A stretch of 41,389 bases of DNA from Microbacteriaceae bacterium (GTDB lineage: Bacteria > Actinomycetota > Actinomycetes > Actinomycetales > Microbacteriaceae), in assembly GCA_025465035.1 (NCBI GenBank), contig JAODMH010000123.1, positions 1 to 41,389 of the forward strand. Direction: 5' to 3'. Position 1 is the first letter of the stretch. Each line of letters opens with the position of its first letter. This document shows positions 24,276-32,718 of the stretch, one piece after another. Position numbers and translations under genes: made by a program. Under the pieces are notes generated by a model. It saw only the letters and a program-made list of their open reading frames with translations, did no database searches and was not told the DNA's origin.

Positions 24276-25709
24276 TCAGCCGACTTCTGCCGGAACCCGC
24301 ACCTCTGCCACCGGCTCGACCACGACGCGTGCACGTCGAGCCGACGGCACGAGGATCGAGACCAGGGCTGCGACGATGGCGAAGGAGGCGAGCACGACGA
24401 ACCCTGCCGTGTATCCGGCTTCGAGCGGCAGACCGTTCGGATCCACGTTGCTCGTCACGACCGTGCTCATGACGGCTGTGCCGATCGCACCGCCGATGGT
24501 GCGCACGTTGACGCTCATGCCGCTGGCAGCACCCGTCTGGTTCGGCGGCACCGCCCCCACGATGAGGCTCGACATGGCCGAGTAGGCCAGCCCGAGTCCC
24601 AGGCCGAAGAGACCCGACGTGACCGCGACCTCCCAGGCCACCGCGTGGAAGAAGACGAACAGCGCGCCAGCGACCGCGACGAGACCCGAACCGAGTGCCA
24701 ACTGCATCTTGAGACTGAGCACCGGGGAGATGGGGCCGCTCAGGAAGCCGGTAATGGCCATCGTGACGAGCATGGGCAGCAGGAGCAGGCCGCTCTCGGT
24801 GATGGTCACGCCGAATCCATAGCCGGTGCTCGTTGGTGTCTGGGTGAACTGCGGCAGGAACGCGTAGGTCGAGAACATGCCGGCGCCGAAGAGGAGTGCG
24901 ACGAGGTTGACGGTCCAAACGCCGGGGAGTCGCATCATCCGCATGTCGATCACCGGGTTGCCCGAGCGGTATTCGACGAATACCCACAGCGCGATGAGGA
25001 TGGCGGCAAGCGCGAACAGGCCGATCACGATCGGTGATCCCCAGCCCCAGACGTGCCCCTCGCTGAGCGGCAGCAGGAGCGCGACAAGCCATCCAGCCAG
25101 GAGCGCGGCACCGAGCCAGTTGATACGTCCACCGGACCGCGCGCGGGACTCGGGTACCAGGAAGAAGGCGAAGACAGCGACGATCGCGGTGACGGCCATC
25201 GGGATCCAGAACAGCCAGCGCCATCCGAGCGCACCGACGATAGGCCCGGCGAGTACGACCCCGAGGCCTCCGCCGACAGCGATGATGGCCGAGATCGCGC
25301 CGACCGCGGAGGGAACGCGACGAGCGGGGAACTCGTCCCTGATGATGCCGAAGGCGAGCGGGAAGATGGCGCCGCCGAGTCCCTGGATGACTCGCGCGAT
25401 GACAAGCACACCGATGGTCGGGGCGATGGCGGCGACCAGATTGCCGAGAACGATAGCGGCCAGCGCGATCAGCAGTGTGCGTCGTTTGCCGACCATGTCC
25501 CCCACCCGTCCGAGGATCGGGGTGGCAATGGCGGCCGACAACAGCCAGGCCGTCAGCACCCAGGTGACCGTCGACTGACTGGTGCTGAGGTCACGCTGGA
25601 TGGTGGGCAGCACAGGGTTGATCAGCGATTGGAGGAGGGAGAAGGATGCGGCCGCTGCAGCCAGCACCCCGAAGATGAGGGCCGGGGCGGTTCTGGTACG
25701 TGTTGACAT
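24276..25709 (-). CDS. MFS efflux transporter, DHA2 (14-TM) type
   Basis: This 477-residue proton-coupled major facilitator has about 14 hydrophobic segments, as in EmrB/QacA-type multidrug pumps. Typical motifs are LPTIQRDLSTSQSTVTWVLT in the first loop, ATPILGRVGDMVGKRRTLLI (motif A), and RVIQGLGGAIFPLAFGII. The start ATG 25709 has AAAGGA about 7 nt upstream, deciding it over 25736. It is divergent from a TetR gene, and its promoter lies inside a large palindromic operator, so it is very likely repressed by that TetR and induced by its substrate. Confidence 0.92.
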   Translation of the reverse strand: MSTRTRTAPALIFGVLAAAAASFSLLQSLINPVLPTIQRDLSTSQSTVTWVLTAWLLSAAIATPILGRVGDMVGKRRTLLIALAAIVLGNLVAAIAPTIGVLVIARVIQGLGGAIFPLAFGIIRDEFPARRVPSAVGAISAIIAVGGGLGVVLAGPIVGALGWRWLFWIPMAVTAIVAVFAFFLVPESRARSGGRINWLGAALLAGWLVALLLPLSEGHVWGWGSPIVIGLFALAAILIALWVFVEYRSGNPVIDMRMMRLPGVWTVNLVALLFGAGMFSTYAFLPQFTQTPTSTGYGFGVTITESGLLLLPMLVTMAITGFLSGPISPVLSLKMQLALGSGLVAVAGALFVFFHAVAWEVAVTSGLFGLGLGLAYSAMSSLIVGAVPPNQTGAASGMSVNVRTIGGAIGTAVMSTVVTSNVDPNGLPLEAGYTAGFVVLASFAIVAALVSILVPSARRARVVVEPVAEVRVPAEVG

Positions 25710-25740
25710 GGGTGTCCTTTCAAGCGCGGGCAGCACTCTT

Positions 25741-25815
25741 CACTCGCGCTCTGGCGAGTGGTAAAGTGGAGGGGTACCTCCAATTATATGGAGGCACCCC
25801 TCCACTTAGCAAGTG
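25741..25815. promoter_or_regulatory. TetR operator and divergent promoter region
   Basis: The arms AAGTGGAGGGGTACCTCCA (25764-25782) and TGGAGGCACCCCTCCACTT (25789-25807) are inverted with one mismatch. Each arm holds a smaller TGGAGG-N4-CCTCCA palindrome, giving two operator copies 22 bp apart. The 6-bp centre (25783-25788) reads TATAAT on the minus strand, a perfect -10 for the MFS gene, with TTGCTA 18 bp upstream as -35. One operator copy fills the promoter spacer and the other covers the start point. A further CACTCGC/GCGAGTG inverted repeat lies at 25741-25760. Confidence 0.85.
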
Positions 25816-25822
25816 AAAGTTG

Positions 25823-26419
25823 ATGATGTCTGACGCACCCCGCGCTTCGGTAGCGGCGCCCCGGCCGCTCAGGGCTGACGCGCGCCGCAACTTCGAAGCC
25901 GTGCTCGCCGCAGCCAAAGACTCTTTCGCTGAGAACGGTCCGGATGCCTCTCTCGAGGAGATCGCGCGACAGGCTGGTGTCGGCATCGCAACCCTCTACC
26001 GCAACTTCCCCACTCGCTCGAGCCTCATCGAGGCGGTCTACTTCGATGAGGTGGAGGCACTCTGCCGCACCGCCGAGGATCTCGCCGACCTGCCGCCGTG
26101 GGACGCACTCGTGGGCTGGCTGCGCCGCTTCGTCGCCTACCTCGCCACCAAGCGTGCCCTGATCGAAGGCCTCAACCGCGATTCTGACATGTTCCGCAGC
26201 GCGAAAGATGCCATGTATGGCACCAGCGAGCCTCTGCTGGTTCGGGCCCAGAAGTCAGGCGACGTCCGCGACGACGTGGGCATCGCCGAGATGATGCTCC
26301 TCGTACACGGCCTCATGTCGGTCAACTACGCCTCGGACGACCAGCGTGAGCGCGTGCTCGGGCTGGCCCTCGACGGGCTCCGGCCGCCACGGGTAACCGC
26401 CGGCAGCGAGGTGCGCTAG
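25823..26419 (+). CDS. TetR-family transcriptional repressor of the MFS pump
   Basis: The N-terminal helix-turn-helix reads SLEEIARQAGVGIATLYRNF within ARRNFEAVLAAAKDSFAENG; the remainder is an all-helical ligand domain of SbtR/TetR_C_33 type. Two ATG codons (25823, 25826) are possible starts; the Shine-Dalgarno is weak (GAAAG). It is divergent from the MFS gene, and the shared 83-bp region is nearly filled by a paired palindrome, so it should repress both genes. The ligand is unknown. Confidence 0.9.
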   Translation: MMSDAPRASVAAPRPLRADARRNFEAVLAAAKDSFAENGPDASLEEIARQAGVGIATLYRNFPTRSSLIEAVYFDEVEALCRTAEDLADLPPWDALVGWLRRFVAYLATKRALIEGLNRDSDMFRSAKDAMYGTSEPLLVRAQKSGDVRDDVGIAEMMLLVHGLMSVNYASDDQRERVLGLALDGLRPPRVTAGSEVR

Positions 26420-26447
26420 ATCCAGGCCAAGCGACCAGACTGGACCT

Positions 26448-27230
26448 GTGGACTTCGCAACGAACCCGATCGACGGCGCGCACATCGCCTACCGCACTAC
26501 CGGAACCGGACCGCCGATCGTCATGGTCCACGGCACGGCGCTTTCGCAGGCGATCTGGCGCGGCTTCGGCTACGTGCGCGACCTGGCCGTCGACCACACC
26601 GCGATCACCCTCGATCTGAGAGGTCACGGCCGCAGTGACAAGCCGCACGAACGGTCCGCTTACCGCATGGACCTCTTCATCGCCGACGTGCTTGCCGTAC
26701 TCGACGAACTCGGCATCGACCGCGCACACTACCTCGGCTACTCGCTCGGTGGGCGGGTCGGTTTCTCCCTCGCAGCCACCAGCCCGGAGCGGATGCTGAG
26801 CCTGATCAGCGCGGGAGGAGCACCGCGTATCGGCAGCGGCAGCTTCGATCGAGTGTTCTTCCCCGGATGTGTCGAGACCCTCGAGACCGGTGGCATGGCG
26901 GCCTTCCTCGTGGGCTGGGAGGCCCATTCCGGCACTTTGGACGCGACCACGCGAGCCGCTTTCGCCGCGAACGATCCGATCGCCCTCGCGGCGTACATGC
27001 GCGAGGCCGACAGCGACGAAGGAGTCGCGGATGCCGCGCTCGCCGGCATCCAGCTGCCAACGCTGCTGATGGTGGGTTCCCGCGATGGCGAGCGCCTGCC
27101 TTCGGCCGAGGCCGCTGGGGCGGTGATGCCGAACGCCACTCGGCGAATCCTGGACGGGGCGACACACGCCGACACGCTGCGGCATCCGGAGGCGCTACCG
27201 GCGATCCGTGAGTTCCTTAGACGACTCTGA
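26448..27230 (+). CDS. Alpha/beta-fold hydrolase
   Basis: The 260 residues show the alpha/beta hydrolase core: oxyanion HGTALSQAIW, LDLRGHGRSDKP, nucleophile elbow GYSLGG (Ser about residue 99), acid in MVGSRDGERLP and catalytic His in DGATHADTLRHP. The substrate (ester, lactone or haloalkane) cannot be told. The GTG at 26448 follows CAGACT (26436-26441) by exactly 6 nt, predicted leaderless. It lies 28 bp after the tetR stop but probably has its own promoter. Confidence 0.88.
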   Translation: MDFATNPIDGAHIAYRTTGTGPPIVMVHGTALSQAIWRGFGYVRDLAVDHTAITLDLRGHGRSDKPHERSAYRMDLFIADVLAVLDELGIDRAHYLGYSLGGRVGFSLAATSPERMLSLISAGGAPRIGSGSFDRVFFPGCVETLETGGMAAFLVGWEAHSGTLDATTRAAFAANDPIALAAYMREADSDEGVADAALAGIQLPTLLMVGSRDGERLPSAEAAGAVMPNATRRILDGATHADTLRHPEALPAIREFLRRL

Positions 27231-27244
27231 CCAGCAGCACTACC

Positions 27245-27270
27245 CTGCCATATAATCGTTAACATGGCAG
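27245..27270. promoter_or_regulatory. Promoter and autoregulatory-type inverted repeat of vapBC
   Basis: CTGCCAT (27245-27251) and ATGGCAG (27264-27270) are perfect inverted repeats. Between them lie a consensus -10 TATAAT (27251-27256) and a 7-nt gap to the ATG. The palindrome thus spans the promoter and the start codon, which suits autorepression by the antitoxin or TA complex. Confidence 0.6.
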
Positions 27271-27548
27271 ATCTGATGGCGAGTCGTGCTGAGACCTCGA
27301 CTCTGAGCGCCGAAGGGCGCGTAGTTGTTCCGGCGAGCATTCGCAAAGCATTGGGGCTTGAGCCTGGAACGATCCTGACCTTCCGCGTTGAGGGCAACGA
27401 CGTGATGCTGACCACGCGCGAAGCCGCAATCGCAAAGCTGAAGAAAATGTTCGCCGAGGTGCGTACCGATTCGGGAACACTGCTTTCGGACGAGCTCATC
27501 GCTGAACGCCATGCGGAAGCAGCACGCGAGAACGAGGACGACTCGTGA
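27264..27548 (+). CDS. vapB: AbrB/MazE-type antitoxin (VapB)
   Basis: The 94-residue protein has a swapped-hairpin AbrB/SpoVT DNA-binding domain: LSAEGRVVVPASIRKALGLE and GTILTFRVEGNDVMLTTR (residues 12-52). The acidic, helical C-terminus (about 55-94) should wrap the toxin. It overlaps the toxin gene by 4 nt (GTGA). The perfect -10 and inverted repeat across its start suggest autoregulation. The pair with a PIN-domain gene makes it a type II antitoxin. Confidence 0.85.
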   Translation: MADLMASRAETSTLSAEGRVVVPASIRKALGLEPGTILTFRVEGNDVMLTTREAAIAKLKKMFAEVRTDSGTLLSDELIAERHAEAARENEDDS

Positions 27549-27928
27549 ATGTGATCGATGCTTCCGCTGTGCTCGCGGTAATCCGTGATGAACCGGGCTC
27601 CACCGCTGCTCTGCCATATTTCGATAGCTGCCTGATATCTGCAGTCAATCTGGCCGAGGTTCTCCAGAAAGCGACGCAATACGGCATGGACACGGGACTC
27701 GTTCGAACACTGCTGGGTGAAACCGAAATCGGTGTGGTGCCATTCGACGATGAGATGGCCGAGTCAACCGCCCGACTCTGGCCACTGACGAGGCACAATG
27801 GCCTCTCGTTAGCGGATCGCGCCTGCCTGGCGCTCGCGGAAGCAGCCAACGGCATCGCCGTCACCACGGACAAGGCCTGGGCAGAACTCGACCTGCCAGG
27901 CATCGACATCCACGTGCTGGCGCGGTAG
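27545..27928 (+). CDS. vapC: PIN-domain ribonuclease toxin (VapC)
   Basis: This 127-residue PIN protein keeps the four acidic residues of the metal site: Asp5 (VIDASA), Glu38 (NLAEVL), Asp91 (LADRACLALA) and Asp109 (TTDKAW). VapC toxins cleave tRNA or rRNA when freed from the antitoxin; the target is not predictable. The GTG start overlaps the antitoxin stop, so synthesis is coupled. All catalytic residues are present, so the toxin is probably active. Confidence 0.88.
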   Translation: MNVIDASAVLAVIRDEPGSTAALPYFDSCLISAVNLAEVLQKATQYGMDTGLVRTLLGETEIGVVPFDDEMAESTARLWPLTRHNGLSLADRACLALAEAANGIAVTTDKAWAELDLPGIDIHVLAR

Positions 27929-27934
27929 AGCCTG

Positions 27935-27950
27935 CCCGACAATGCTCGGG
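27935..27950. terminator. Short hairpin between convergent vapC and VOC genes
   Basis: CCCGA (27935-27939) pairs with TCGGG (27946-27950) across a 6-nt loop, 6 nt after vapC and 25 nt from the end of the VOC gene. The stem is short and has no T tract; its position between convergent genes is the main support. Confidence 0.35.
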
Positions 27951-27974
27951 GCCAGACGATCACCGGGCCGGCCG

Positions 27975-28412
27975 TCAGTTTCTCTTCAGCTCCTCGGCGA
28001 GCATCACGATGATGCCGCTGGGACCGCGGACGTAGCTGAGCTTGTAGATGTCTTCATAGGTCGCCACGCCGCGAAGCGGAAAACATCCGTGCTTCGCGGC
28101 TATCTCGAGGGCTTTGTCGATGTCGTCGACTGAGAAAGCGACGCGGTGCATGCCGATCTCGTTGGGACGGGTGGGCTCCGTCTCGATGGCGTCGGGGTGG
28201 ATGTACTCGAAGAGCTCGATCCGACCATGACCGTCTGGCGTCTGGAGCATCGCAATGTTGGCGTGGTTGCCATCAAGGCCGACAGCAGTGTCGGTCCACT
28301 CACCACTGACCGTGTCACGGCCGACGATCGTGAGACCGAGGTCGGTGAAAAAGGAGATCGTCGCTTCGAGGTCGCGAACGGCGATGCCGACATTCTCAAG
28401 CTTGATGGACAT
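27975..28412 (-). CDS. VOC-superfamily (glyoxalase/bleomycin-resistance-like) protein
   Basis: The 145 residues form two beta-alpha-beta-beta-beta modules of the vicinal oxygen chelate fold: LENVGIAVRDLEATISFF, GRIELFEYIHP, HRVAFSVDDIDKAL and YVRGPSGIIVMLAEEL. Metal ligands are compatible with an isomerase or dioxygenase, but the substrate is unknown. I chose ATG 28412 over the ATG at 28421, because TAGCAT (28420-28425) lies 7 nt before 28412 and the product begins MSIKLENVGIAV. Confidence 0.83.
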   Translation of the reverse strand: MSIKLENVGIAVRDLEATISFFTDLGLTIVGRDTVSGEWTDTAVGLDGNHANIAMLQTPDGHGRIELFEYIHPDAIETEPTRPNEIGMHRVAFSVDDIDKALEIAAKHGCFPLRGVATYEDIYKLSYVRGPSGIIVMLAEELKRN

Positions 28413-28529
28413 GCGTTTCATGCTACCGAGCCGGGCCGATTAGCTCCGGTAGCAAGCCGGGTGAATCAGCGCGATGTCGTCGATACCCTGCGTGCGCCAT
28501 TACCTGCCGCCGCGTCGCGCACTCGGCGA

Positions 28530-28552
28530 CCGGCGCCACTAGTAGGCGCCGG
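28530..28552 (-). terminator. Hairpin downstream of guaA
   Basis: CCGGCGCC (28530-28537) and GGCGCCGG (28545-28552) form an 8-bp GC stem with a 7-nt loop, 12 nt after the guaA stop. No T tract follows. A second possible stem (GCTACCG/CGGTAGC) lies at 28422-28455 near the VOC gene start. Confidence 0.55.
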
Positions 28553-28564
28553 CTGAACCCCTGT

Positions 28565-30139
28565 CTACTCCCACTCGATGGTCCCCGGCGGCTTGGACGT
28601 GACATCCAGCACGACCCGGTTGACGCCGGCGACCTCATTGGTGATGCGGTTCGAGATGCGGGCAAGGACGTCGTAGGGCAGTCGCGTCCAGTCGGCGGTC
28701 ATCGCATCCTCGGACGACACGGGCCGCAGCACGATCGGATGGCCGTAGGTGCGGCCATCGCCCTGCACGCCGACCGAGCGGACATCGGCGAGCAGCACGA
28801 CGGGGCACTGCCAGATCTCCTGGTCGAGACCAGCGGCGGTCAGCTCGGCGCGAACGATGGCGTCGGCCGCACGCAGCAGCTCGAGCCGGTCGCGTGTGAC
28901 CTCGCCGACGATGCGGATGCCGAGGCCAGGTCCGGGGAACGGCTGGCGGCCGACGATGACCTCCGGTAGGCCCAGCTCCCGGCCGATCGCGCGGACCTCG
29001 TCCTTGAACAGGGTGCGCAGCGGCTCGACGAGTGCGAACTGGAGATCATCGGGCAGGCCGCCGACGTTGTGGTGGCTTTTGATGTTGGCAGTGCCGGTGC
29101 CGCCGCCGGACTCCACGACATCCGGATACAGCGTGCCCTGCACGAGGAACTCGATCGGTTCGCCATCCGAAGCCGCCTCGAGAACGAGGTCGGATGCCGC
29201 GGCCTCGAAGCTACGGATGAACTCACGCCCGATGATCTTGCGCTTCTGCTCCGGATCGGTCACGCCCTCCAGCGCGTCGAGGAATTGGTCGACGGCGTCG
29301 ACGGTGACGAGGCGGACGCCGGTCGAGGCCACGTAGTCTTCCTCGACCTGGCGGCGCTCGTCCTGCCGGAGGAGCCCGTGGTCGACGAAGATGCAGACGA
29401 GCTGGTCGCCGACCGCCTTGTGCACGATCGCGGCAGCGACGGCGGAGTCCACCCCGCCGGAAAGCCCGCAGATGACCCTGGCCGAGCCGACCTGCTCGCG
29501 AATCCGCAGGACCTGTTCGGCAATGACGTTGCCGCTATTCCAGTCACCGGGGATGCCGGCGGCATCGTGGAGGAAGTTCTCGAGCACGCGCTGGCCGAAT
29601 TGCGAATGCTTCACTTCCGGGTGCCACTGCACGCCGTACATCCGCTTCTCATCGCTGGCGAAGGCGGCAACCGGGGTGGAGGCGCTCCACGCCAGTACGT
29701 CAAAGCCGTCGGGCGCCTTGGAGACGGAGTCACCGTGGCTCATCCAGGCGGTCTGCTCTTCCGGCTGGCCGCTCAGCAGCCGGCCCCCATCACCCTGGAG
29801 GTGCACGGCAGTCGAGCCGTACTCGCGCAGGCCGGTGTTCGCGACCTCGCCGCCGAGCTGCTGCGCCATCACCTGGAAGCCGTAGCAGATGCCAAGCACC
29901 GGGATGCCGAGCTTCAGAATGCCGGGGTCGAGAGTCGGCGAGCCGTCTTCGTAGACGCTCGATGGACCGCCGCTCAGCACGATGCCGGAGGGATTCCTGG
30001 CGGCAACCTCCTCCGCGGTGATCGTGTGTGGCACGATCTCCGAGTAGACGTTCGCCTCGCGCACGCGACGTGCGATCAGTTGGGCATACTGGGCGCCGAA
30101 GTCGACGACGAGTACGGGCTGGTGATCCGTCTGGCTAAT
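28565..30139 (-). CDS. guaA: GMP synthase (glutamine-hydrolysing), probable ATT start
   Basis: GuaA converts XMP to GMP. The glutaminase domain shows [32 protein letters not shown] (nucleophile Cys) and [11 protein letters not shown]; the synthetase domain shows [13 protein letters not shown] (PP-loop) and [14 protein letters not shown]. No ATG, GTG or TTG lies near the conserved N-terminus. A strong GGAGG sits 6 nt before ATT at 30139, giving [15 protein letters not shown], so I take ATT as start. The nearest in-frame alternative, GTG at 30184, lacks a Shine-Dalgarno and would add 15 residues. The start overlaps the DUF3817 gene. Confidence 0.9.
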   Translation of the reverse strand: MSQTDHQPVLVVDFGAQYAQLIARRVREANVYSEIVPHTITAEEVAARNPSGIVLSGGPSSVYEDGSPTLDPGILKLGIPVLGICYGFQVMAQQLGGEVANTGLREYGSTAVHLQGDGGRLLSGQPEEQTAWMSHGDSVSKAPDGFDVLAWSASTPVAAFASDEKRMYGVQWHPEVKHSQFGQRVLENFLHDAAGIPGDWNSGNVIAEQVLRIREQVGSARVICGLSGGVDSAVAAAIVHKAVGDQLVCIFVDHGLLRQDERRQVEEDYVASTGVRLVTVDAVDQFLDALEGVTDPEQKRKIIGREFIRSFEAAASDLVLEAASDGEPIEFLVQGTLYPDVVESGGGTGTANIKSHHNVGGLPDDLQFALVEPLRTLFKDEVRAIGRELGLPEVIVGRQPFPGPGLGIRIVGEVTRDRLELLRAADAIVRAELTAAGLDQEIWQCPVVLLADVRSVGVQGDGRTYGHPIVLRPVSSEDAMTADWTRLPYDVLARISNRITNEVAGVNRVVLDVTSKPPGTIEWE

Positions 30140-30572
30140 TGCTGACCTCCACGACTGCGGGTGCTTCGAGTCCGGCGAGTTCACGCACGACGCGACGCGA
30201 GATGAAGTGCTCGACGATGAACGACAGGAACGGCACGACCCCACCGAGGGCGATCTGGATGAAGCGGCCGAACGGCCAGCGCATGTAGCTCCACAACCGG
30301 AAATCGCTGAACAGATAGACGACGTACAGCCAGCCGTGCGCGATCAGGATGCCGGTGCTCAGGTTGACCGCGCGCACGGAGCCCACCGGCACGAGGGCCA
30401 GGAACCCCTGCGATCCGCCGAGCTCGATCTCTCGCTGAATGGGCGTGTACTTGAGCACCATCTCGGTCACGAGCAGCAGAAGCAGCGTTCCGGTGACGTA
30501 GGCGAATACTCGGTAGAACTTCAGAGCCCCGCGGATTTTCGGGATGTCGGAAACCTTGGGACGCAGAGCCAT
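30135..30572 (-). CDS. DUF3817 family membrane protein
   Basis: The 145 residues match the actinobacterial DUF3817 family: [20 protein letters not shown], then [31 protein letters not shown] and [15 protein letters not shown]. It has three to four membrane segments and no known function. TAAACT, spanning the SURF1 stop codon, lies exactly 6 nt before the ATG, so an internal leaderless transcript is possible. It is 4 nt after SURF1 and overlaps guaA by 5 nt. Confidence 0.85.
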   Translation of the reverse strand: MALRPKVSDIPKIRGALKFYRVFAYVTGTLLLLLVTEMVLKYTPIQREIELGGSQGFLALVPVGSVRAVNLSTGILIAHGWLYVVYLFSDFRLWSYMRWPFGRFIQIALGGVVPFLSFIVEHFISRRVVRELAGLEAPAVVEVSN

Positions 30573-30576
30573 GGGC

Positions 30577-31356
30577 CTAGTTTACTTCCGCTGTTTCCGC
30601 CGATTGTGCCTCTTCCTGTTCGCGCTCCCAGGCGTCCTTCACCAGGCGATACCAGAGGAAGAGCGCAAAGCCGGCAAAGACGACCCACTCCGCGGCATAG
30701 AAGACGTTGAGCAGGTTGAGTTCGACGCTGGTGTCCGGCGCGGGCGAGTCGATGAGCGCGAGGCCGCTCGGGTGCGCCGAGTCGACCAGGTAGCCGCTGT
30801 AGACACCGGCCGGATCGGCGACCTTCCAGAGGTTGATCATGGAGCCGGCCGACAGCGTGCTCAGTTTGCCGTGCTCGAAGTCGCCGTCCTGCGGCCCTTC
30901 GTCAGGAAAATAGCGTCCGCTCACGGTCACGCTTCCCGAGGCCTGCGAACCCGACAGTCCCCGGAGCACGGATGTCGCGTCCGACCGGTTCTGCGCCCAG
31001 CCGAGGGCGACGGTGAGCCCCGCCGGACTCCCACCATTGACCTGGGCGGCGAAGTGGCCGACCACCCAGTATCCGGTGCGACCGCCGTTGACGCGATCGC
31101 TGACGAGCAGATAGTCGTCCGGCACCCAGGCGCCCGTCACCCTGACGAGCTGGGCGGCCGCGGCATCCGTGGTCGACGTCTGCGGCTTGGCGATGGAGTC
31201 CAGGGCGACCACGGCCTCAGTGTCGCGAGAGACGACGGTGCCCGTCGAGACGCTCCTGGCGAGCTGCCACTGACTGAGTGCGGCAAACACCGCCGCGAGC
31301 AGGAGCGCGAAGACGAGCGCCGCGATCCACCGAGGGCGCCGTGCGACCGACCACAT
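30577..31356 (-). CDS. SURF1 family cytochrome oxidase biogenesis protein
   Basis: SURF1 proteins help assemble haem-a cytochrome c oxidase. The 259 residues have an N-terminal membrane helix (about 10-30) followed by FAALSQWQLARS, a periplasm-side domain with VRVTGAWVPDDYLLVSDR, GYWVVGHF and VSGRYFPDEGPQ, and a C-terminal helix (about 220-240) ending in a charged tail. It starts 3 nt after the antiporter gene and precedes DUF3817 by 4 nt, so it belongs to the khtTU-to-guaA run. Confidence 0.88.
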   Translation of the reverse strand: MWSVARRPRWIAALVFALLLAAVFAALSQWQLARSVSTGTVVSRDTEAVVALDSIAKPQTSTTDAAAAQLVRVTGAWVPDDYLLVSDRVNGGRTGYWVVGHFAAQVNGGSPAGLTVALGWAQNRSDATSVLRGLSGSQASGSVTVSGRYFPDEGPQDGDFEHGKLSTLSAGSMINLWKVADPAGVYSGYLVDSAHPSGLALIDSPAPDTSVELNLLNVFYAAEWVVFAGFALFLWYRLVKDAWEREQEEAQSAETAEVN

Positions 31357-31359
31357 TTC

Positions 31360-32715
31360 CTAGTACTCCGGATCTCTCTTGCGTTCGGTCTGTTCGTCCG
31401 ATTGCTCCATGGCCTGTTCGATCAGACGATCGGCGGCTGTCGACGCCTCCTCCGGCTCGCCGGCATCCATGCCGACCGTGGCCGCTTCGACGAGTGCGAT
31501 GTTCTCCTCGATCATCGCATCGCGAGGCTTCGGGTTCACCGCGGGCCTGCCTCTGGGGCGAAGGTAGCGGTTGCCGAATTTGGCCGAGTTGGCGGCCAGG
31601 ACGGGACCGACGATCGCCATGATCAGCACGTAGAGGCCCGCGAACGGTGTCAGCCGCTGATCGAGCCCCGCCGCGGTCGCAAGCGTGGCGAGGATCAGGG
31701 CGAATTCGCCACGATTCTGCAGCATTGCACTCGCGTTGAAACCCTCGGCCGGCGTCAGCTTGTTGAACCAGGCGATGAGCTGGCCGCCGAGGGTATTGAC
31801 GACGAGCGTCATGACCACAGCCACGACGACGGGGATCGCCACGCCGCCGAACGTCGACGGATCGAGCGCGAGGCCGAAGTTGAGGAAGAAGAACGCGCCG
31901 AAGACGTCGCGGAGCGGCAGCGCAAACTGTTCGATCCGGGTGCGGAATCGCGTCGCCCCGAGGACGAGGCCGATCAGGAAGGCACCGATCGCGTCGGAGA
32001 CGCCGAGCAGCTCGCCGATGCCGCCGAAGGCCACCGCCAGACCGAAGAACAGGATGGTGAAGAGCTCGTCGTCCCTGGTCTGCACGAGCCGCGAGACGAC
32101 CCTGCCGCCCCAGCGAGCGAGCATGAACATCACGACCAGGAACGTGAAGGAGATGGTGAGCTGCAGCACGATCGGCCAAAAGCCGCTTTCCCCGCCGAGA
32201 ACCACGGAGATGATCGCGAGGTAGATGGCGACGAAGACGTCCTCGAGCACCATGATGCCGAGGATCGCCGGCGTCTCACGATTGGCGAGACGCCGGAATT
32301 CGATGAGCAGTTTGGTGACGATCGCGCTCGAGGATGTCGCCGTCATCCCCGCGATGATGAGCGCTTCGCGACTACCCCAGCCGACCCACATTCCGAACCC
32401 GAACCCGACGGCCATGTTGATGAGAATGCGCGTCCCCCCGGAGAGCAGGAGGGCCTTCACATTGCCGTAGAACTCATCCTGGTCGAACTCGAGCCCCAGG
32501 CTGAAGAGCAGAAAGATCAGTCCGAAGACGGCGACCAGTTCGACATCCGCCGACTTGAAATTGAGTGGGAAGAGATGGAAGTGCGGGCTCGCGATGAGCC
32601 CGACCAGCATGTAGATGGGGATGGCTGGCAGGCCGATCCTCTTGCCAAGGCGGCCGAGGACATAGGCAATGACGAAGAGCAGACCGAGGACGAGGAGTTC
32701 TTCACCCAGGTGCAT
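31360..32715 (-). CDS. CPA2-type cation:proton antiporter (KhtU-like)
   Basis: The 451 residues have about 12 membrane segments and a polar C-terminal tail (about 385-451). Landmarks are LGKRIGLPAIPIYMLVGLIA, LLFSLGLEFDQDEF, TATSSSAIVTKLLIEFRRL, ILGIMVLEDVFVAIYLAI and LGVSDAIGAFLIGLVLGAT, typical of CPA2 K+/H+ exchangers. It starts 3 nt after a gene for a TrkA-C regulatory subunit, the arrangement of the B. subtilis KhtTU K+ efflux system. The ion is inferred. Confidence 0.88.
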   Translation of the reverse strand: MHLGEELLVLGLLFVIAYVLGRLGKRIGLPAIPIYMLVGLIASPHFHLFPLNFKSADVELVAVFGLIFLLFSLGLEFDQDEFYGNVKALLLSGGTRILINMAVGFGFGMWVGWGSREALIIAGMTATSSSAIVTKLLIEFRRLANRETPAILGIMVLEDVFVAIYLAIISVVLGGESGFWPIVLQLTISFTFLVVMFMLARWGGRVVSRLVQTRDDELFTILFFGLAVAFGGIGELLGVSDAIGAFLIGLVLGATRFRTRIEQFALPLRDVFGAFFFLNFGLALDPSTFGGVAIPVVVAVVMTLVVNTLGGQLIAWFNKLTPAEGFNASAMLQNRGEFALILATLATAAGLDQRLTPFAGLYVLIMAIVGPVLAANSAKFGNRYLRPRGRPAVNPKPRDAMIEENIALVEAATVGMDAGEPEEASTAADRLIEQAMEQSDEQTERKRDPEY

Positions 32716-32718
32716 GCG

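Noticed and set aside
27231-27970. VapBC region as part of a larger defence island
   Set aside because: Neighbouring genes (alpha/beta hydrolase, VOC protein, TetR-MFS) are ordinary accessory or metabolic genes; no restriction, phage or integrase genes were seen.
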